Notes: generated by a model from the sequence alone, not told the origin. A stretch of 64,000 bases of DNA from Oncomelania hupensis (GCA_036898135.1 CM072522.1:35266166-35330165); one strand, 5' to 3'; shown: positions 10,649 through 23,431, counted from the first letter of the stretch. Translations and numbers: made by a program.

Positions 10649-12778
10649 ATGGCTACGCGGGATGCCCGAGCCGCGATGCGCCGCGACGCTAGGACCCGTA
10701 AGGAGGAAGCCGAGCAGGAGGATCGGGACTTCGGTGATGACGGCTCAGTGACAGGGTTGTTGGAGGAACCTTACGCAGTGAGTACTCAAGCCGCTATGCC
10801 TAAGATGTATGCCAAATCGCCCGGTTCACAGAGCAAAGTCGAGGTCGCGCTCAGCGATAGCGAGAGGCTTAGGCAGGTTGGGGAAAGTCTGGGTTTCCGA
10901 GATGGAGCGTTGGCACACTATGTAGTTAGTGAGTTGAGAAGGGAACGAGAGGAAGAGAGAAGGGAAGAAGAACGGAGGGAGAGGGAGGAAGAAAAGAGGG
11001 AGGAGAGGGAAGCGAGGGCAGATGAGAGGAGGCTTTTGGAGCTTAGACTAGAGACAGAAAGGGTAGCTAGAGAGGCAGAAAGAAGAATGCTAGAAATGAG
11101 GCTAGAGGAGGAACGTAGAATCAGAGATGAAGACCGAGCTGATCAGAGGGAGAATAGGGCTAGAGATAGAGGGGCAAACTATTCAGTCAAGCTGAAACCC
11201 TTGGAGGAGAGGGAGGATGTGGAGGCCTACCTCCAGATGTTCGAACGGGTGGCCGAGGTTCAGGGTTGGAGGAGGGAGGTATGGGCGGTTAGGCTAGCGC
11301 CTTTGTTACAAGGGGAAGCCCGGGATACTTACCTTCGTCTAACGCCTGAGCAAGCCCAGGATTTCGACACTGTGAGAAACGCTCTGTTAAAACGCTTCAG
11401 AAAGGACGCCGACTACTATCGTAGGCAGTTTCGAGAGGCCAAGAAGGAAGCTGCAGAAACGTTTCCTCAGCTGGTAGTGAGACTAGGGTCGTTGGTGAAG
11501 AAGTGGTTTTCGCTCGCCGACAAAGACATCACCGACGTAGAGCAGGTTTTGGACACCTTCATTGGAGAGCAGCTTTTCTCCATCATGACTACTGAGTTAG
11601 AGATCTACGTGAGGGAGAATTTACCGACAACGAGCCATGCCGCGGCAGAGTTAGCACAGCGTGTGGTAGATGCCAAGCGGGCAGCATCAGCACCGGCACC
11701 CGTACTGCCCAGTCAGAGACGTAGTTTTCCCAGACGACCGGATGCTCCTCAGCAACCTAGCAACCGGGGGAGTCAGGGTCAGAAGACAGGAAGGACGGAA
11801 GGGGGTAGTGGGGTACGTCGTTGCTACCGATGTGGGTCGGAGAAGCATGTGGTCAAGGACTGCAAGGTCAAACCGCAGACAGTAGGCCAGGTTACAGTGG
11901 GACGGACTATTTCCACGGAGACCGCACCTCGGGCTAGCGTGTGTGCAATCAAACCTTATGATCCATGGGGCCAAGGTAGGGCGAACGGGCAGGACGTTCG
12001 AGTATTGAGAGACACGGGGGCGGAGATAGGGGCAGTCGCGAGCAGGTTAGTCAAACCAGCTGATTTGACGGGTTGGACTGTCGAGATTTGCTTGGCGAAT
12101 CGATCGAACGTGGGTCTGCTACCTACAGCTTGGGTGGAGTTGGATTGTGCGCTGGTCAGGGGGAGAGTGGAGCTGGTGGTTTTCGAGGACGGGCCCGATA
12201 TCATCCTGGGTAACTGGGTGACGTTTGATAGCGGGGAAAAGAGTCCTGTTTCCTTGTTCGGAGGTGAATGCGCGATGGCTGCAGCAGTGCAGACTCGGGC
12301 GCAGGTGAAGGCCGAGAAGAAGAGGGAGGTACCCTTAGCAGTAGTCGAACCATCCCAGATCTCTGTTAGCACCCCAGAGTTGATCAGGATGCAAGAGACC
12401 GACGAGACGCTCGCGAAGGCGAGAACGTTGGCACAGAGTGGTGGGGCGATAGCGTCAGGTAGGGCGTCAGCTGAGTTTCGCAAGAAGAAGGGAGTGTTGT
12501 ACCGGGTACACACGAAGAGAGGTAGCCAGGTCACGCAACTGGTAGTCCCGAAACAGTTGAGAGGGGGGATCCTTCAGTTGGCTCATGATCCACCCATGGC
12601 TGGGCATTTGGGAGGGAAACGTACCAGGGAGCGGATCTGGGGAACATTCTATTGGCCGGGAATGTGTGCCGAAGTACGGAGGTATTGCGCCAGTTGTCCA
12701 GAATGTCAGAAGGTAGTACCGAGGGGACGGGTGAGGAAGGTCCGCTGGTGGACGAGCCATTTCAGAGGGTGGCTGTAG
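10649..12778 (+). CDS. gag-pro: Gag-protease-integrase N-terminus, ended by a frameshift
   Basis: The start was chosen at ATG 10649 (MATRDARA); the open frame extends further upstream only with non-ATG codons. Residues ~90-185 are a long charged E/R-rich coiled coil. Residues ~190-350 form a gag capsid-like region (EDVEAYLQMFERVAE, then LLQGEARDTYLRL). A CCHC knuckle CYRCGSEKHVVKDC lies at ~392-405, and the protease active site DTGA at ~455. The integrase H2C2 zinc module (H~646, H~653, then CASCPEC) follows in the same frame. The frame then changes near 12740-12744, where one base appears missing, and terminates at 12778. Gag packages RNA, protease matures the polyprotein, and H2C2 is the integrase N-terminal domain. 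The absence of RT between protease and H2C2 is the Gmr1-like gene order. Confidence 0.9.
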   Translation: MATRDARAAMRRDARTRKEEAEQEDRDFGDDGSVTGLLEEPYAVSTQAAMPKMYAKSPGSQSKVEVALSDSERLRQVGESLGFRDGALAHYVVSELRREREEERREEERREREEEKREEREARADERRLLELRLETERVAREAERRMLEMRLEEERRIRDEDRADQRENRARDRGANYSVKLKPLEEREDVEAYLQMFERVAEVQGWRREVWAVRLAPLLQGEARDTYLRLTPEQAQDFDTVRNALLKRFRKDADYYRRQFREAKKEAAETFPQLVVRLGSLVKKWFSLADKDITDVEQVLDTFIGEQLFSIMTTELEIYVRENLPTTSHAAAELAQRVVDAKRAASAPAPVLPSQRRSFPRRPDAPQQPSNRGSQGQKTGRTEGGSGVRRCYRCGSEKHVVKDCKVKPQTVGQVTVGRTISTETAPRASVCAIKPYDPWGQGRANGQDVRVLRDTGAEIGAVASRLVKPADLTGWTVEICLANRSNVGLLPTAWVELDCALVRGRVELVVFEDGPDIILGNWVTFDSGEKSPVSLFGGECAMAAAVQTRAQVKAEKKREVPLAVVEPSQISVSTPELIRMQETDETLAKARTLAQSGGAIASGRASAEFRKKKGVLYRVHTKRGSQVTQLVVPKQLRGGILQLAHDPPMAGHLGGKRTRERIWGTFYWPGMCAEVRRYCASCPECQKVVPRGRVRKVRWWTSHFRGWL

Positions 12779-13896
12779 ACATTGTGGGACCCATCAAACC
12801 CAAGTCAGATCGGGGTAACATGTACATCCTAGTGGTAGTAGACTATGCCACACGCTATCCTGAGGCTGTACCGCTCAAGGGCATAGAGGCAGAGAGGGTG
12901 GCAGAAGCGCTGTGGGAGATTTGGTCGAGGGTGGGCGTTCCTAGGGAAGTTTTGACAGATCAAGGGACGCAATTCATGTCTGAAGTCATGCGGGAGATGA
13001 ACAGACTACTGTCGATCCACGGGAAGGCTACCACACCGTATCATCCACAGTGCAACGGACTAGTTGAGCGATTCAACGGGACGCTAGTGTCCATGCTCAA
13101 GAAGTTAGCCACAGAACAACCTACAGCGTGGGACCGCTACATTCCAGCGCTACTGTTTGCATACCGAGAAGTAGCACAGGAGTCTACAGGGTTCTCTCCC
13201 TTCGAGCTTCTATATGGGAAGACCGTGCGGGGACCGATGGCTGTGTTGCGAGACCTCTGGACCAAGGAGATACAAGAGGAGGAGGTGAAACTGAGTAGCC
13301 AGTACGTGGTAGACTTGCGTAATCGCATCGAGGAGACATGTAAGTTGGCACAAGGAAACCTCAGAACCGCGTCAGCCAAGCAGAAGCGGCACTTTGATAA
13401 GACAGCGAAACGGCGTTTGTTCAACGCGGGGGATCAAGTGTTGCTACTGTTGCCAGAAAAGCACAACAAGTTGCAGCTAGCATGGCGAGGACCGTACGAG
13501 GTGATCGAACGCGTGGGAGAGTGCGACTACCGGATCAGGATGCGTGGGAAAAGCAAACTATACCACGCCAATCTCTTGAAGAAGTTCCATACCAGAGCGA
13601 CGGTGGCCACGATCGACGTGAACGACGAGGGGGTAGAGGAGGAGGAAACCATGCCAGTGGTTGGGAATATTCCGGTGACCACCGTGACGGCATCGGCGAC
13701 ACCCCGTGACAGAAAGACGGAAAGAAGCTGGAATGCACCACGATCTACGATCAACAGGGGCGACGATCACATCAGGGGAGACAAGTGCAGACTGATGAAG
13801 TGGGCGATTCGTTTACATCCATCGTTTGGGGTTGTAGAGCGTACTCCAGGGAGGGACGATCGACCGGCAGCTTTTCTCAGTAGAAGTATTAGGTAG
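12744..13896 (+). pseudogene. pol: integrase core and GPY/F domain fused to an RNase H tail
   Basis: This is the frame after the one-base break. The integrase DDE triad is visible: D in VDIVGP (~12776), D in LTDQGTQF (~12955) and E in LVERFNG (~13063). AYREV and STGFSPFELLYGK follow, then the GPY/F module LAWRGPYEV with YHANLLKKF (~13470-13590). An acidic linker is followed abruptly, after about 13740, by RLMKWAIRL ... PGRDDRPAAFLSRS. That is the extreme C-terminus of Gypsy RNase H. The ~500 residues of linker, RT and RNase H expected in between are missing, so an internal deletion fused integrase to the RNase H tail. The integrase residues look intact apart from the upstream frameshift. Confidence 0.88.
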
Positions 13897-13948
13897 CATA
13901 GGGGGTATTGAAATTCGCGTCGTAGTTAAGGTTCTTCAAGGTGTTAAG

Positions 13949-13964
13949 AACTGGGAGGGGGTTG
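13949..13964 (+). promoter_or_regulatory. polypurine tract
   Basis: ACTGGGAGGGGG lies directly before the 3' LTR, the usual plus-strand priming position. Confidence 0.7.
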
Positions 13965-16063
13965 TGTGACGACACGAGTTTTCAGATAGCAGGGAGAATT
14001 ATACTTTTTACGAAGTTACACTTCTCCGTATATAGTGTACATAGATTAGCGTGACCGATTTACTTTTGCGTATGAAAGTGCAGTTTCGTAAAGTCCGTGC
14101 GTTTCGTAGAAGACAGGGGGTAGACTAAATTCAGAACAGGGATACGCGTAATAAAGAATGTGCATACTGACGAGAGCTCGACTATTTTGCTTGTGGCCGG
14201 CGCGTTTTTGGAGGGCAGAGTGGTTTGAGATGCTTTTGCGAGAGGATCGAATCTAACGAGGCAGCAACCCTGTGACAGAGGTCATTGTAGTGTAGGGTAC
14301 TGTTGGAAGGGTGTGTTTATTGTTTATATAGCCACCCAAGGTCTTATGCCCTCGTCGGGATAAGGATGTTTAGAATTCGAAAGGAAGGATATTAACTACC
14401 ATTTGTCAACAAATGTAGAGTTATATGCTTAAGGTGTGTGTCGTTCTCGATTGAACACCCACCAAGACTTAGTGTCTGTGACAGAGCTAAGGTGACCTCA
14501 TCCTCAGTCATAAGTGTTATTTGGAAAGTGAAATAACCAGCAATAGCAAGACAAAGTGACTCTCAAAAGACTAACCAATTGTATTTGTGACAGTGCTGTG
14601 TTGTGTTGTGGTGTTGGAGGAAAGGGGTGTCACAAGCCGAGGCCTAAAAGGTGAGCAAATCCTGTTATTTAATTCTCTAGTGGCGCACTCCGAGAACTGC
14701 GTACGCGTATGAGTGGTGATGAGTGTGGGGAAAGGGATGTATTTTAGGATGTATAATGAATTTTGTTGATTTTATATGATTTCCTTATTGTATATGTGAT
14801 GGGGAAATGTCGTTGCTGTTGTTGTTATAAAAGTGGGTCAAAGGCGACGATGGGGAAGGTAGAGAGGGAGAGAGAGAGTGGGGGTGTATGTATGGAGAGA
14901 GCGATAGAATGTATTACACTGAAGAAAGATGAAGTGATGATTATGAAGCAAGCATGTTTACAGTATGGTACGGCAAGATAGTATGGAAGAAGGGAGATAA
15001 TCGTGATGTGTTATAATTGTTGGGGGTGACGGTGGTGATAGTGGGAGGCGGAATGAATCAGGACTGTGTGATTGAAGTGTGGTTGCAATGATTTTGTACA
15101 TTTATATAAATGTCTGTGTTATAGAAGATGCGAATTATTAAGCATCAAAGGTTGATTTATATTATTGAAATGTGTGTATAGCATCTTGTATTATTATCAT
15201 GGTATTCATATACAGGTCAAGATGGTGGATGGAGGACGGCGTGTCATAGTATATTATATAGTGTTTATTGTTTTGTAGGCAGGTTGTTAAGACTGTGTAT
15301 ATGCTTCCAGGTGTGGGCTGTTACTTCTACCTGTTACTTCTACCTGTTACTTCTACGCATTATTTCAACGCTGTTGCTTCTGATGTTGCTTCTTATGCTG
15401 TACTTATGTTGCTGTTGTTGACGCTGATTGGGTTCTAGCCAGCCTGGGGGTGCCTTTGCCTCTACGGCAGAGTAGTGTTGTGGTGATCTCTGCCACTGCT
15501 GCAGGTTTTGCCTATGTATCGAGGCAACACTATTACAGGAGGTTTTCATACCTAATTCATGCACACACAGATTCACACTGCACCACACCTAAAAACATAT
15601 TCATTTAGTTAGAAGAATCATCCGCTTATTGTGAAAGAGACTGTTTAGCTCTCTGAGCTACTTGACAAAAACATTGAGACATTGCTTCTGTGCCACAGCT
15701 TCGCCTAGATAATAGTTTATGATTAAAGATTCAACGCCATTGCTTATTATTTGAAGATTTACATTTTGAATTGATTTATTGATTGTGATTTTGTTGTACA
15801 CATTTTGTAAAGAAACTGTTGTTGTTTAGTTCTGTTTGGGGTTGTTACAAGGGGAGGTAATTGTTAGTTAGTATTGGGACGGGGGTCTGTTTAGGGGTTG
15901 AGGGGAGGTTAGTTCCCATTTGTCCTATGTTTGTATGTTAATTGTGGAATAAAAGAGTGTGATTGTATTCTGGCATTTTGTGTTAGTTTATTTTGTTTGA
16001 GTTTTATTCCTATTCACTCGTTGTATGTGCTGACGTCACAGAACCCGCTCGGGGGACGTGACA
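13965..16063 (+). repeat. 3' LTR of Gypsy element 1
   Basis: 2099 bp, the same length as the 5' LTR and nearly identical, ending GACGTGACA at 16063 followed by the ATGTA duplication. Confidence 0.95.
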
Positions 16064-16068
16064 ATGTA

Positions 16069-16836
16069 CAGAAAGTCCAAGAGATGTTGAAGCTTTTTCT
16101 AAGGTAACTAATTGATTTTGTAAGCCTGTGTAAGAGGTGTGGTAGAGATCAAGCAAATGTCGTCAGCAAATAATAACATAAAGATTTCTTGCAAGTAAGG
16201 TAGAAACTGAAAACCATGCTTCCCCCCCCCCCCCTGCCTAACCTTGTCAGCCACATCAGTTATTAGCAAGGAAAGGATCAGGGGAGACAACAAACAACCC
16301 TGTTTGACCCTGGCAGAACAATCAAGAAATCTTATATTTCATTACCCCATCTGACACAAGACTGAACAGAACTTTACATCCCTTGCAGCACACGTAGCAT
16401 TTTTGAAGGAAGAAGTTTTGATCTTTTGTAATACGGCCCACAAACTGTCTCTATCCACAGAGTCAAAAGCTTTTAAATAATCAATGAAAGCAACCTATAG
16501 TTTACATCTCCGCTGCCCAAAGAGGCATTTCTTGATAATAGAAAAAAGTGTGAAAATATTATCAACAGATGCATAGTTTTTACGGAATCCCACTTGCTCT
16601 TCACAGATCTTATGTTCTTTTTCAGCCCACTTGTACAATCTTTTGTTTAAAATTGATGTAAAAACTTTGCTTACGATACTCAAGAGGGAAATTCCTCTGT
16701 AATTTTCAGGGTTCCGTACATCACCATTTTTTAACAATGGGACAATAATAGACCGACTCCATTGCTTTGGAAAAATACCTGTACGAAAGATACAATTATA
16801 CAGTTTTATTTAATTATTTCTTCTATTAAATTTGTG
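16069..16836 (-). mobile_element. LINE D, RT central segment
   Basis: Minus-strand frames hold the RT fingers (VPLLKNGD, then NYRGISLLSIVSKVFTSILN, QVGFRKNYAS) at 16740-16495 and, in another frame, LLFADDICLIS (catalytic FADD) near 16175. Stop codons and shifts show decay. At 16069 the coding sequence runs directly into the Gypsy insertion, and the continuation is at 8215. Confidence 0.85.
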
Positions 16837-17341
16837 TCCCCGGACACATTGAGTTAAATATAGATTAACGTCCCCGGACACATAAGCGTATAGGGGACGA
16901 TGTAGATTGGACACATTGAGCTTAGTTTAGTTTAGTTTTATAGATTAACGTCCCCGGAAACATAAGCGTATAGGGGACGATTACACATTGAGGAACACCG
17001 AAGTTTAACGTCCTATTGCATCAGCGTTAAGGACGATCACCACGTCGCCACCCTGACAACAATGATCACCATCATCATATGTTGTTGTTGTTGTTTGTAG
17101 ATTATAGTCACACGACACTTTCACATATAGGTGACTACTGGACCGATTTATACTGACACCAGCGGGCCAGTTGTTGGTAAAGGGGAAAATAACATGATCA
17201 CACGTTGACCAATCCGGGATTCGAACCAGCGACCTTTCGGCTACTAGCAAGACGCTCTTAGCTACCCGGCCCCACTATCATCATGTTTGTATGTAGATTA
17301 TAGTCACACGACACTTTCGCATATAGGTGACTACTGGACCA
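16837..17341 (-). mobile_element. tRNA-derived SINE inserted in LINE D
   Basis: On the minus strand, starting near 17278, the sequence GGTAGCTAAGAGCG...GGTTCGAATCC gives A-box-like and B-box pol III promoter motifs of a tRNA head. A unique body follows, containing 'gtgactataatctac', which is also duplicated at 17285-17340. The tail has repeated 'cccCTATACGCTTATG' and 'TGTCCGGGGAC' units at 16850-17000. LINE D coding sequence resumes on both sides (AEFLKAAEDL above, CIFRTGIFPKQW below), so this is an insertion. Edges are approximate. Confidence 0.7.
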
Positions 17342-18929
<1,588 letters not shown>

Positions 18930-18941
18930 TGAGACACTGAC

Positions 18942-19022
18942 TGCATTTGCCGTCGGTTGTGCATTGGGTATTTTCAGGACAAAAGGTAGGATCCGCGATG
19001 CAGTTGTCGCCCACTCCCAGGG
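18942..19022 (-). CDS. Cys-rich repeat protein exon (most 3' identified)
   Basis: 81-nt exon between acceptor TGTGCAG| and donor |GTCAGT, phase 1-1. It encodes LGVGDNC then C-x6-C-x5-C-x5-C (C-IADPTF-C-PENTQ-C-TTDGK-C). The fourth Cys codon is followed by one base and the donor, as in the six other exons of the set. The module resembles EB or Dickkopf-N-type small disulfide-rich domains of secreted or extracellular receptor proteins, but with four cysteines. I cannot assign a named family. The next exon in transcript order is not visible downstream (towards 1). Confidence 0.72.
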
Positions 19023-19029
19023 CTGCACA

Positions 19030-19345
19030 TTGTCATGTCAAATCAAAGTTAGATCAAAGTCAAAACAAAGTCACAATAAAGCCAGACAAAAGTCAAAGTC
19101 ACAATAAAGCCAGATAAAAGTCAAAGTCACAATTACACCCGACAAAAAGTCAAAACAAAGTCAAAATAGAGTCAGACAAAAGTCAAAGTCACAATAAAAC
19201 CCGACATAAGTCAAAGTCACAATAAAACCATACACATATCTCAATAAAACCAGACAAAAAGTCAAACTCACAACAAAGAAAGACAAAAGTCAAAACTAAG
19301 TCAAAATAAAGTCTGACAAAAGTCAAAGTCACAACAAAGTCAGAC
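19030..19345. repeat. minisatellite C, left block ('gtcaaagtcacaataaa')
   Basis: Degenerate tandem units of about 22-28 bp. The array resumes at 23761, so repeat B inserted into it. Confidence 0.85.
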
Positions 19346-19670
19346 TACCCCCGTGGGGGTGCCGGGGGTTTCAGAATAAATAGTATCCCCACTTTCTAAA
19401 ATTTAGTGCTTTAAATTCCCACTGTCGCTGTCTTTCTCCTTTGTTCGTTCTCATTCCTACTCTGTTCTATCAATCTACTATACTATCTTCTTCTTCGCTA
19501 GACCAGTCGCCTATCTTTCTTTTTTTTTGAAAACTCTTCCGGAACAAAACTCCTCATTTGTGAGTGAGGTCTGTTGGGTCAGCTTGGAAATATTGGACGC
19601 TTTCTGGCAGGTGGTCACTGGGGCTTCCTATGATGTTATTATTTGGCAATGTAGGCATTTTATATGTACA
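19346..19670 (+). repeat. dispersed repeat B, first half
   Basis: Starts 'tacccccgtgggggtgccgg' and continues to the Helitron-like insertion point at 19670. The intact copy at 25810-26345 (opposite strand) and a fragment at 30797-30885 define the family. The flank AAAGTCAGAC occurs at 19336-19345 and again at 23761-23770. This could be a 10-bp target duplication, although that string is also part of the host minisatellite. Class unknown. Confidence 0.75.
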
Positions 19671-19681
19671 CTAGTGGTTCT

Positions 19682-19703
19682 GTACCCTGGCAAGCCAGGG
19701 TAC
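19682..19703 (-). other. Helitron 3'-terminal hairpin, copy 1
   Basis: Perfect palindrome GTACCCTGGC-TT-GCCAGGGTAC (minus strand), eight nucleotides before the terminal CTAG. Confidence 0.8.
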
Positions 19704-20184
19704 ACAGGTTGCTGTTTAACATGTAGACAGAGAGACAACTGTTGTCTGCGAGTTTCATTTGGACGATAATACCTCCCCATATTCCCATTGATACCTCACC
19801 ATACCCTCCTCCCCATATCTCCCCGTCCCCCCCATGATGCCTCACTATACCCCCTTGATACATCCCCGAACCCACTTGATACCTCCCCATACCCCCTTGA
19901 TACCTTCCGTACCCCCCTTGTAACCTACCTGTACACTCCTTGATACTTCCCCGTTGATCGTTTCGCAGGTATGGATGAAAGGAATCGACCATGTTTGTTG
20001 TTGTTTGTTTGTTAAGTAGATTTGTGTCCCAAGATACCGTGGCGTATATGGGACAACAGGAATCGACCATCACCATACCCCCATATATATTCCCGTATCC
20101 CCGTTATACCTACCCTTGCCCCTTTAAACCTACCCGTAGCCTCCTTTTACCTACACGTACCACCCCATCCCGATCCTTGGTAAT

Positions 20185-20185
20185 G

Positions 20186-20247
<62 letters not shown>
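20185..20247. repeat. (AAT)n microsatellite
   Basis: About 21 AAT units inside the Helitron-like element. Confidence 0.95.
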
Positions 20248-20249
<2 letters not shown>

Positions 20250-20356
20250 ATATAGAATAATACAAATAGAAATCAAAAACACCAAGGTTTTAAAATAAAA
20301 TTTGATATAAGATATTATAATTATAATAATAATAATTATTATTATTATATATTTTT

Positions 20357-20662
<306 letters not shown>

Positions 20663-20715
20663 AAGAAAAATATCCATATTGTAGTGTAAAAAAGAAAAAT
20701 AACATTAAAAACATA

Positions 20716-20793
20716 TGGCCCGCAGGTGATTTGAACTTGGGTCGCCTTCACGGTAGGCGAACTTCATACTAAGTGTGCTACCAAGGCTTCATG
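20716..20793 (-). other. degenerate tRNA-like segment in Helitron copy 1
   Basis: Homologous to the better preserved segment at 27490-27566. The B-box is reduced to AGTTCAAATC and the A-box is disrupted. Probably a decayed tRNA-derived insert rather than a tRNA gene. Confidence 0.6.
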
Positions 20794-21185
20794 TAAAGAT
20801 CATCAATTTTTTGGTCTTTATGGGAAAAATGCTGAAACCTCGATTCGATTTTAAATTAATCAAATTTAATTACTTAAACACAAATTTATTGTGTAAGATT
20901 GGTGACATGAGTGCAAAAAGTCTTTTGAATGGAAATATAACAAAATTTGCGGTAATACAGAACGGCACGTTCTTGACACGGGTTGAATCGGAAGCGCTGC
21001 AGAATAAGGCTATTGCAGTTTGTGGACATTTTGTTTATTTATTTATCTCAGAAAAGGTAAAACGTTCAGTAAGGAAATGTCGGCTAGAACGATTTTGCGG
21101 GTTTTTAGCGCACAGCAGGCCGATCCACAGCGCCCAGCACCTGCCCAGATCAGCGTCCATACCGGACAAACGTTACAGTAGAGGC

Positions 21186-23414
21186 ACTTTCCCAGGAGCA
21201 GACATTGGAAGTGACCACGATCTCGTGATGATGTCTTTCCGGCTCCATTTGAAGAGAGTAAATACAGCAAAGTGCACTAGGCTGAAGTTCGACCTGGACA
21301 AACTGCAAGACCCGGAGGTGGCAAAAATATTTCAGGCCACAATTGGAGGGAAATTTGCACCACTGCTTATTTTGGGGGCAGGCGAAGTAGATGTCAACAC
21401 CATGACCAATACCTTCAACTCAGCTGTAACAGATGCCGCCACTGAGATCCTTGGCAAGCACCGACCAAAGAAGAAGCCGTGGATCACACCTGAACTTTTG
21501 GATCTGTGTGATAAACGAAGAGAGTTAAAAAAGAAAAAGAACACCTCACAGGGAGCTGATGTCTACCGAAAAATCAACAATGACATCCGAAAAGGCATGC
21601 GCACAGCAAAGGAGAACTGGATAGAAGATCAATGCCAGGAAATAGAGAACAATCTGAACAAGAACAACAGCAAGAAGGCCTACCAGACTGTGAAGCGGCT
21701 GACAAGTGTTAAACAGCCCAAAGTCTCCACTATCCAAAGCAAGTCTGGCATTTGCCTTACAGAAGAACAAGAAGTCTTGGACAGATGGACAGAGTACTGC
21801 TCTGACCTTTACAACCATACACCAAATGGAGACCCATCAGTTCTAGCATGTCCCGAGAGCAGAGAAGAAGAAGAAATCCTCCCAATTCTCCGGGAAGAAG
21901 TTGAGGCAGCAGTGCAATCGCTGAAGAAAGGGAAGTCAGCGGGAGTGGACAACATACCAGCGGAACTGCTACAAGCAGGAGGAGAAGCGATGACTGATGC
22001 TCTCACCATTATCTGTAACAAGATCTGGCAGAGTGGGGAATGGCCTACACCATGGACCCAGTCGCTTGTCATCACTCTTCCCAAAAAAGGTAACCTTCAG
22101 GAGTGTGAAAATTACCGCACCATCAGCCTCATCAGCCATCCCAGCAAGGTCCTCCTGAAAATAATACTCAACAGGTTGAAACCACAAGCTGAACAAATCA
22201 TAGCTGAAGAACAAGCAGGATTCATGGCAGGGCGAAGTACCACTGAACAGATTTTCAACCTCAGAATAATCTGTGAGAAATACCTACAGCACCAACAACA
22301 TCTATATCATGTGTTCATAGACTTCAAGAAGGCATCTGACCGAGTCTGGCATGCAGCTCTATGGGCAACCATGAAAGTGTACAACATCAGCCCTAAAATT
22401 ATAGAAGTCATCAAAAGCCTGTATGACAAGGCTACCAGTGCAGTCCTCCATAACAGCGTCATCGGGAACTGGTTCAGAACAACAATCGGTGTGCGTCAAG
22501 GATGCCTACTCTCTCCAACACTCTTCAACATCTTCCTAGAGCGCATCATGTCAGATGCTCTTGCAGATCACGAAGGCACAGTCAGCATAGGGGGCAGAGC
22601 AATCTCCAATCTTCGTTTTGCGGATGATATTGATGGATTGGCTGGAGAGGAACAAGAACTTGAACAGCTTGTACAGAGGCTTGACACCACCTCCAGAGCT
22701 TATGGAATGGAAATAAGTGCAGAGAAGACCAAAATGATGACCAACAACACCAATGGCATCAACACGGACATCAAAGTACAAGGCCAATCCCTCAACACAG
22801 TGCACAGCTTCAAATATTTAGGAGCCATTGTGTCAGACAATGGGTCTCGACAGGAAGTCCTCTCCAGGATCGCACAAACAACTGCTGCCCTGACAAGGTT
22901 GAAGCCCATTTGGAAAGACAGAACCATCAGTCTACATTCCAAAGTAAGACTGCTGCGATCTCTGGTCATCTCCATCTTCCTATATGCTTGCGAAGCATGG
23001 ACCCTCACAGCAGATCTCCAACGAAGAATACAAAGCATGGAGATGAGGTGCTACAGAAGACTTCTGTGCATTTCCTATACCCAACACATCACCAACGTTG
23101 AAGTCCGACAGACCATCACACAAGCCATTGGACAACACGATGACCTGCTCACAGTGGTGAAGAAACGGAAACTCCGATGGTATGGCCACGTCACCAGATC
23201 ATCAGGCCTTGCAAAGACCATTCTGCAAGGCATAGTGCAAGGAGGTAGAAGAAGGGGGAGACCGAAAAAGAGGTGGGAGGACAACATTCGAGAATGGACT
23301 GGTTTGACACTGAGCGAAGCCATGAGGGTTGCTGAGGACAGAGAAAGATGGAGTATGCTGGTTAAGCGATCATCTGTGGTGCCCCTACGACCTTCGGGTT
23401 ATGGGACAGGATAG
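21186..23414 (+). CDS. LINE family L endonuclease C-terminus and reverse transcriptase (5'-truncated)
   Basis: The frame is open from the truncation point to the stop at 23412-23414 (742 codons). It opens with the last endonuclease motif GADIGSDHDLVMM. A Lys-rich linker follows, then RT: SAGVDNIPAELL, LPKKGNLQECENYRTISLI, AGFMAGRSTTEQIFNL, FIDFKKASDRVWH (usual KAFD is KASD here), GVRQGCLLSPTLFNIFLE and the catalytic LRFADDIDGLA (~22612-22645). The C-terminal region has SFKYLGAIVSDNGS, YACEAWTLTADLQRR and a basic RRRGRPKKRWEDNIREWTG tail seen in many invertebrate endonuclease-RT proteins. The reading frame continues upstream of the LINE by chance. It has no start of its own and is presumably not expressed. 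Confidence 0.9.
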   Translation, partial: TFPGADIGSDHDLVMMSFRLHLKRVNTAKCTRLKFDLDKLQDPEVAKIFQATIGGKFAPLLILGAGEVDVNTMTNTFNSAVTDAATEILGKHRPKKKPWITPELLDLCDKRRELKKKKNTSQGADVYRKINNDIRKGMRTAKENWIEDQCQEIENNLNKNNSKKAYQTVKRLTSVKQPKVSTIQSKSGICLTEEQEVLDRWTEYCSDLYNHTPNGDPSVLACPESREEEEILPILREEVEAAVQSLKKGKSAGVDNIPAELLQAGGEAMTDALTIICNKIWQSGEWPTPWTQSLVITLPKKGNLQECENYRTISLISHPSKVLLKIILNRLKPQAEQIIAEEQAGFMAGRSTTEQIFNLRIICEKYLQHQQHLYHVFIDFKKASDRVWHAALWATMKVYNISPKIIEVIKSLYDKATSAVLHNSVIGNWFRTTIGVRQGCLLSPTLFNIFLERIMSDALADHEGTVSIGGRAISNLRFADDIDGLAGEEQELEQLVQRLDTTSRAYGMEISAEKTKMMTNNTNGINTDIKVQGQSLNTVHSFKYLGAIVSDNGSRQEVLSRIAQTTAALTRLKPIWKDRTISLHSKVRLLRSLVISIFLYACEAWTLTADLQRRIQSMEMRCYRRLLCISYTQHITNVEVRQTITQAIGQHDDLLTVVKKRKLRWYGHVTRSSGLAKTILQGIVQGGRRRGRPKKRWEDNIREWTGLTLSEAMRVAEDRERWSMLVKRSSVVPLRPSGYGTG

Positions 23415-23431
23415 GATAGGATAGGATAGGA
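21186..23431 (+). mobile_element. 5'-truncated APE-type LINE (family L), best copy
   Basis: Inserted in Helitron copy 1 and flanked by TAGAGGC on both sides (21179-21185 and 23432-23438). Helitron copy 2 has the uninterrupted site (27820-27830, 'agtaacggcgaagaagg'). It begins inside the endonuclease domain, so it is 5'-truncated, and it ends in AGGAT pentamer repeats (about 23407-23431) that act as its 3' tail. At least five more fragments of the family occur in the window, and their 3' ends all carry the CCTAT/ATAGG repeats. Confidence 0.92.

Larger units (their letters stand above)
8221..16063 (+). mobile_element. complete Ty3/Gypsy LTR retrotransposon 1 (INT-containing, RT-deleted)
   Basis: It is bounded by two 2099-bp LTRs and a 5-bp duplication ATGTA (8216-8220 and 16064-16068). 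By eye the LTRs differ at about six positions, for example near 8704/14448, 8877/14621 and 9292, so the insertion is recent. The 3645-bp internal region encodes gag with a zinc knuckle, an aspartic protease and an integrase with GPY/F module. It then jumps to the last ~35 residues of an RNase H-type C-terminus. Reverse transcriptase and nearly all of RNase H are absent. The order (integrase before the RNase H tail) is that of Gmr1-like Gypsy elements. It inserted into LINE D. It cannot be autonomous. Confidence 0.95.
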
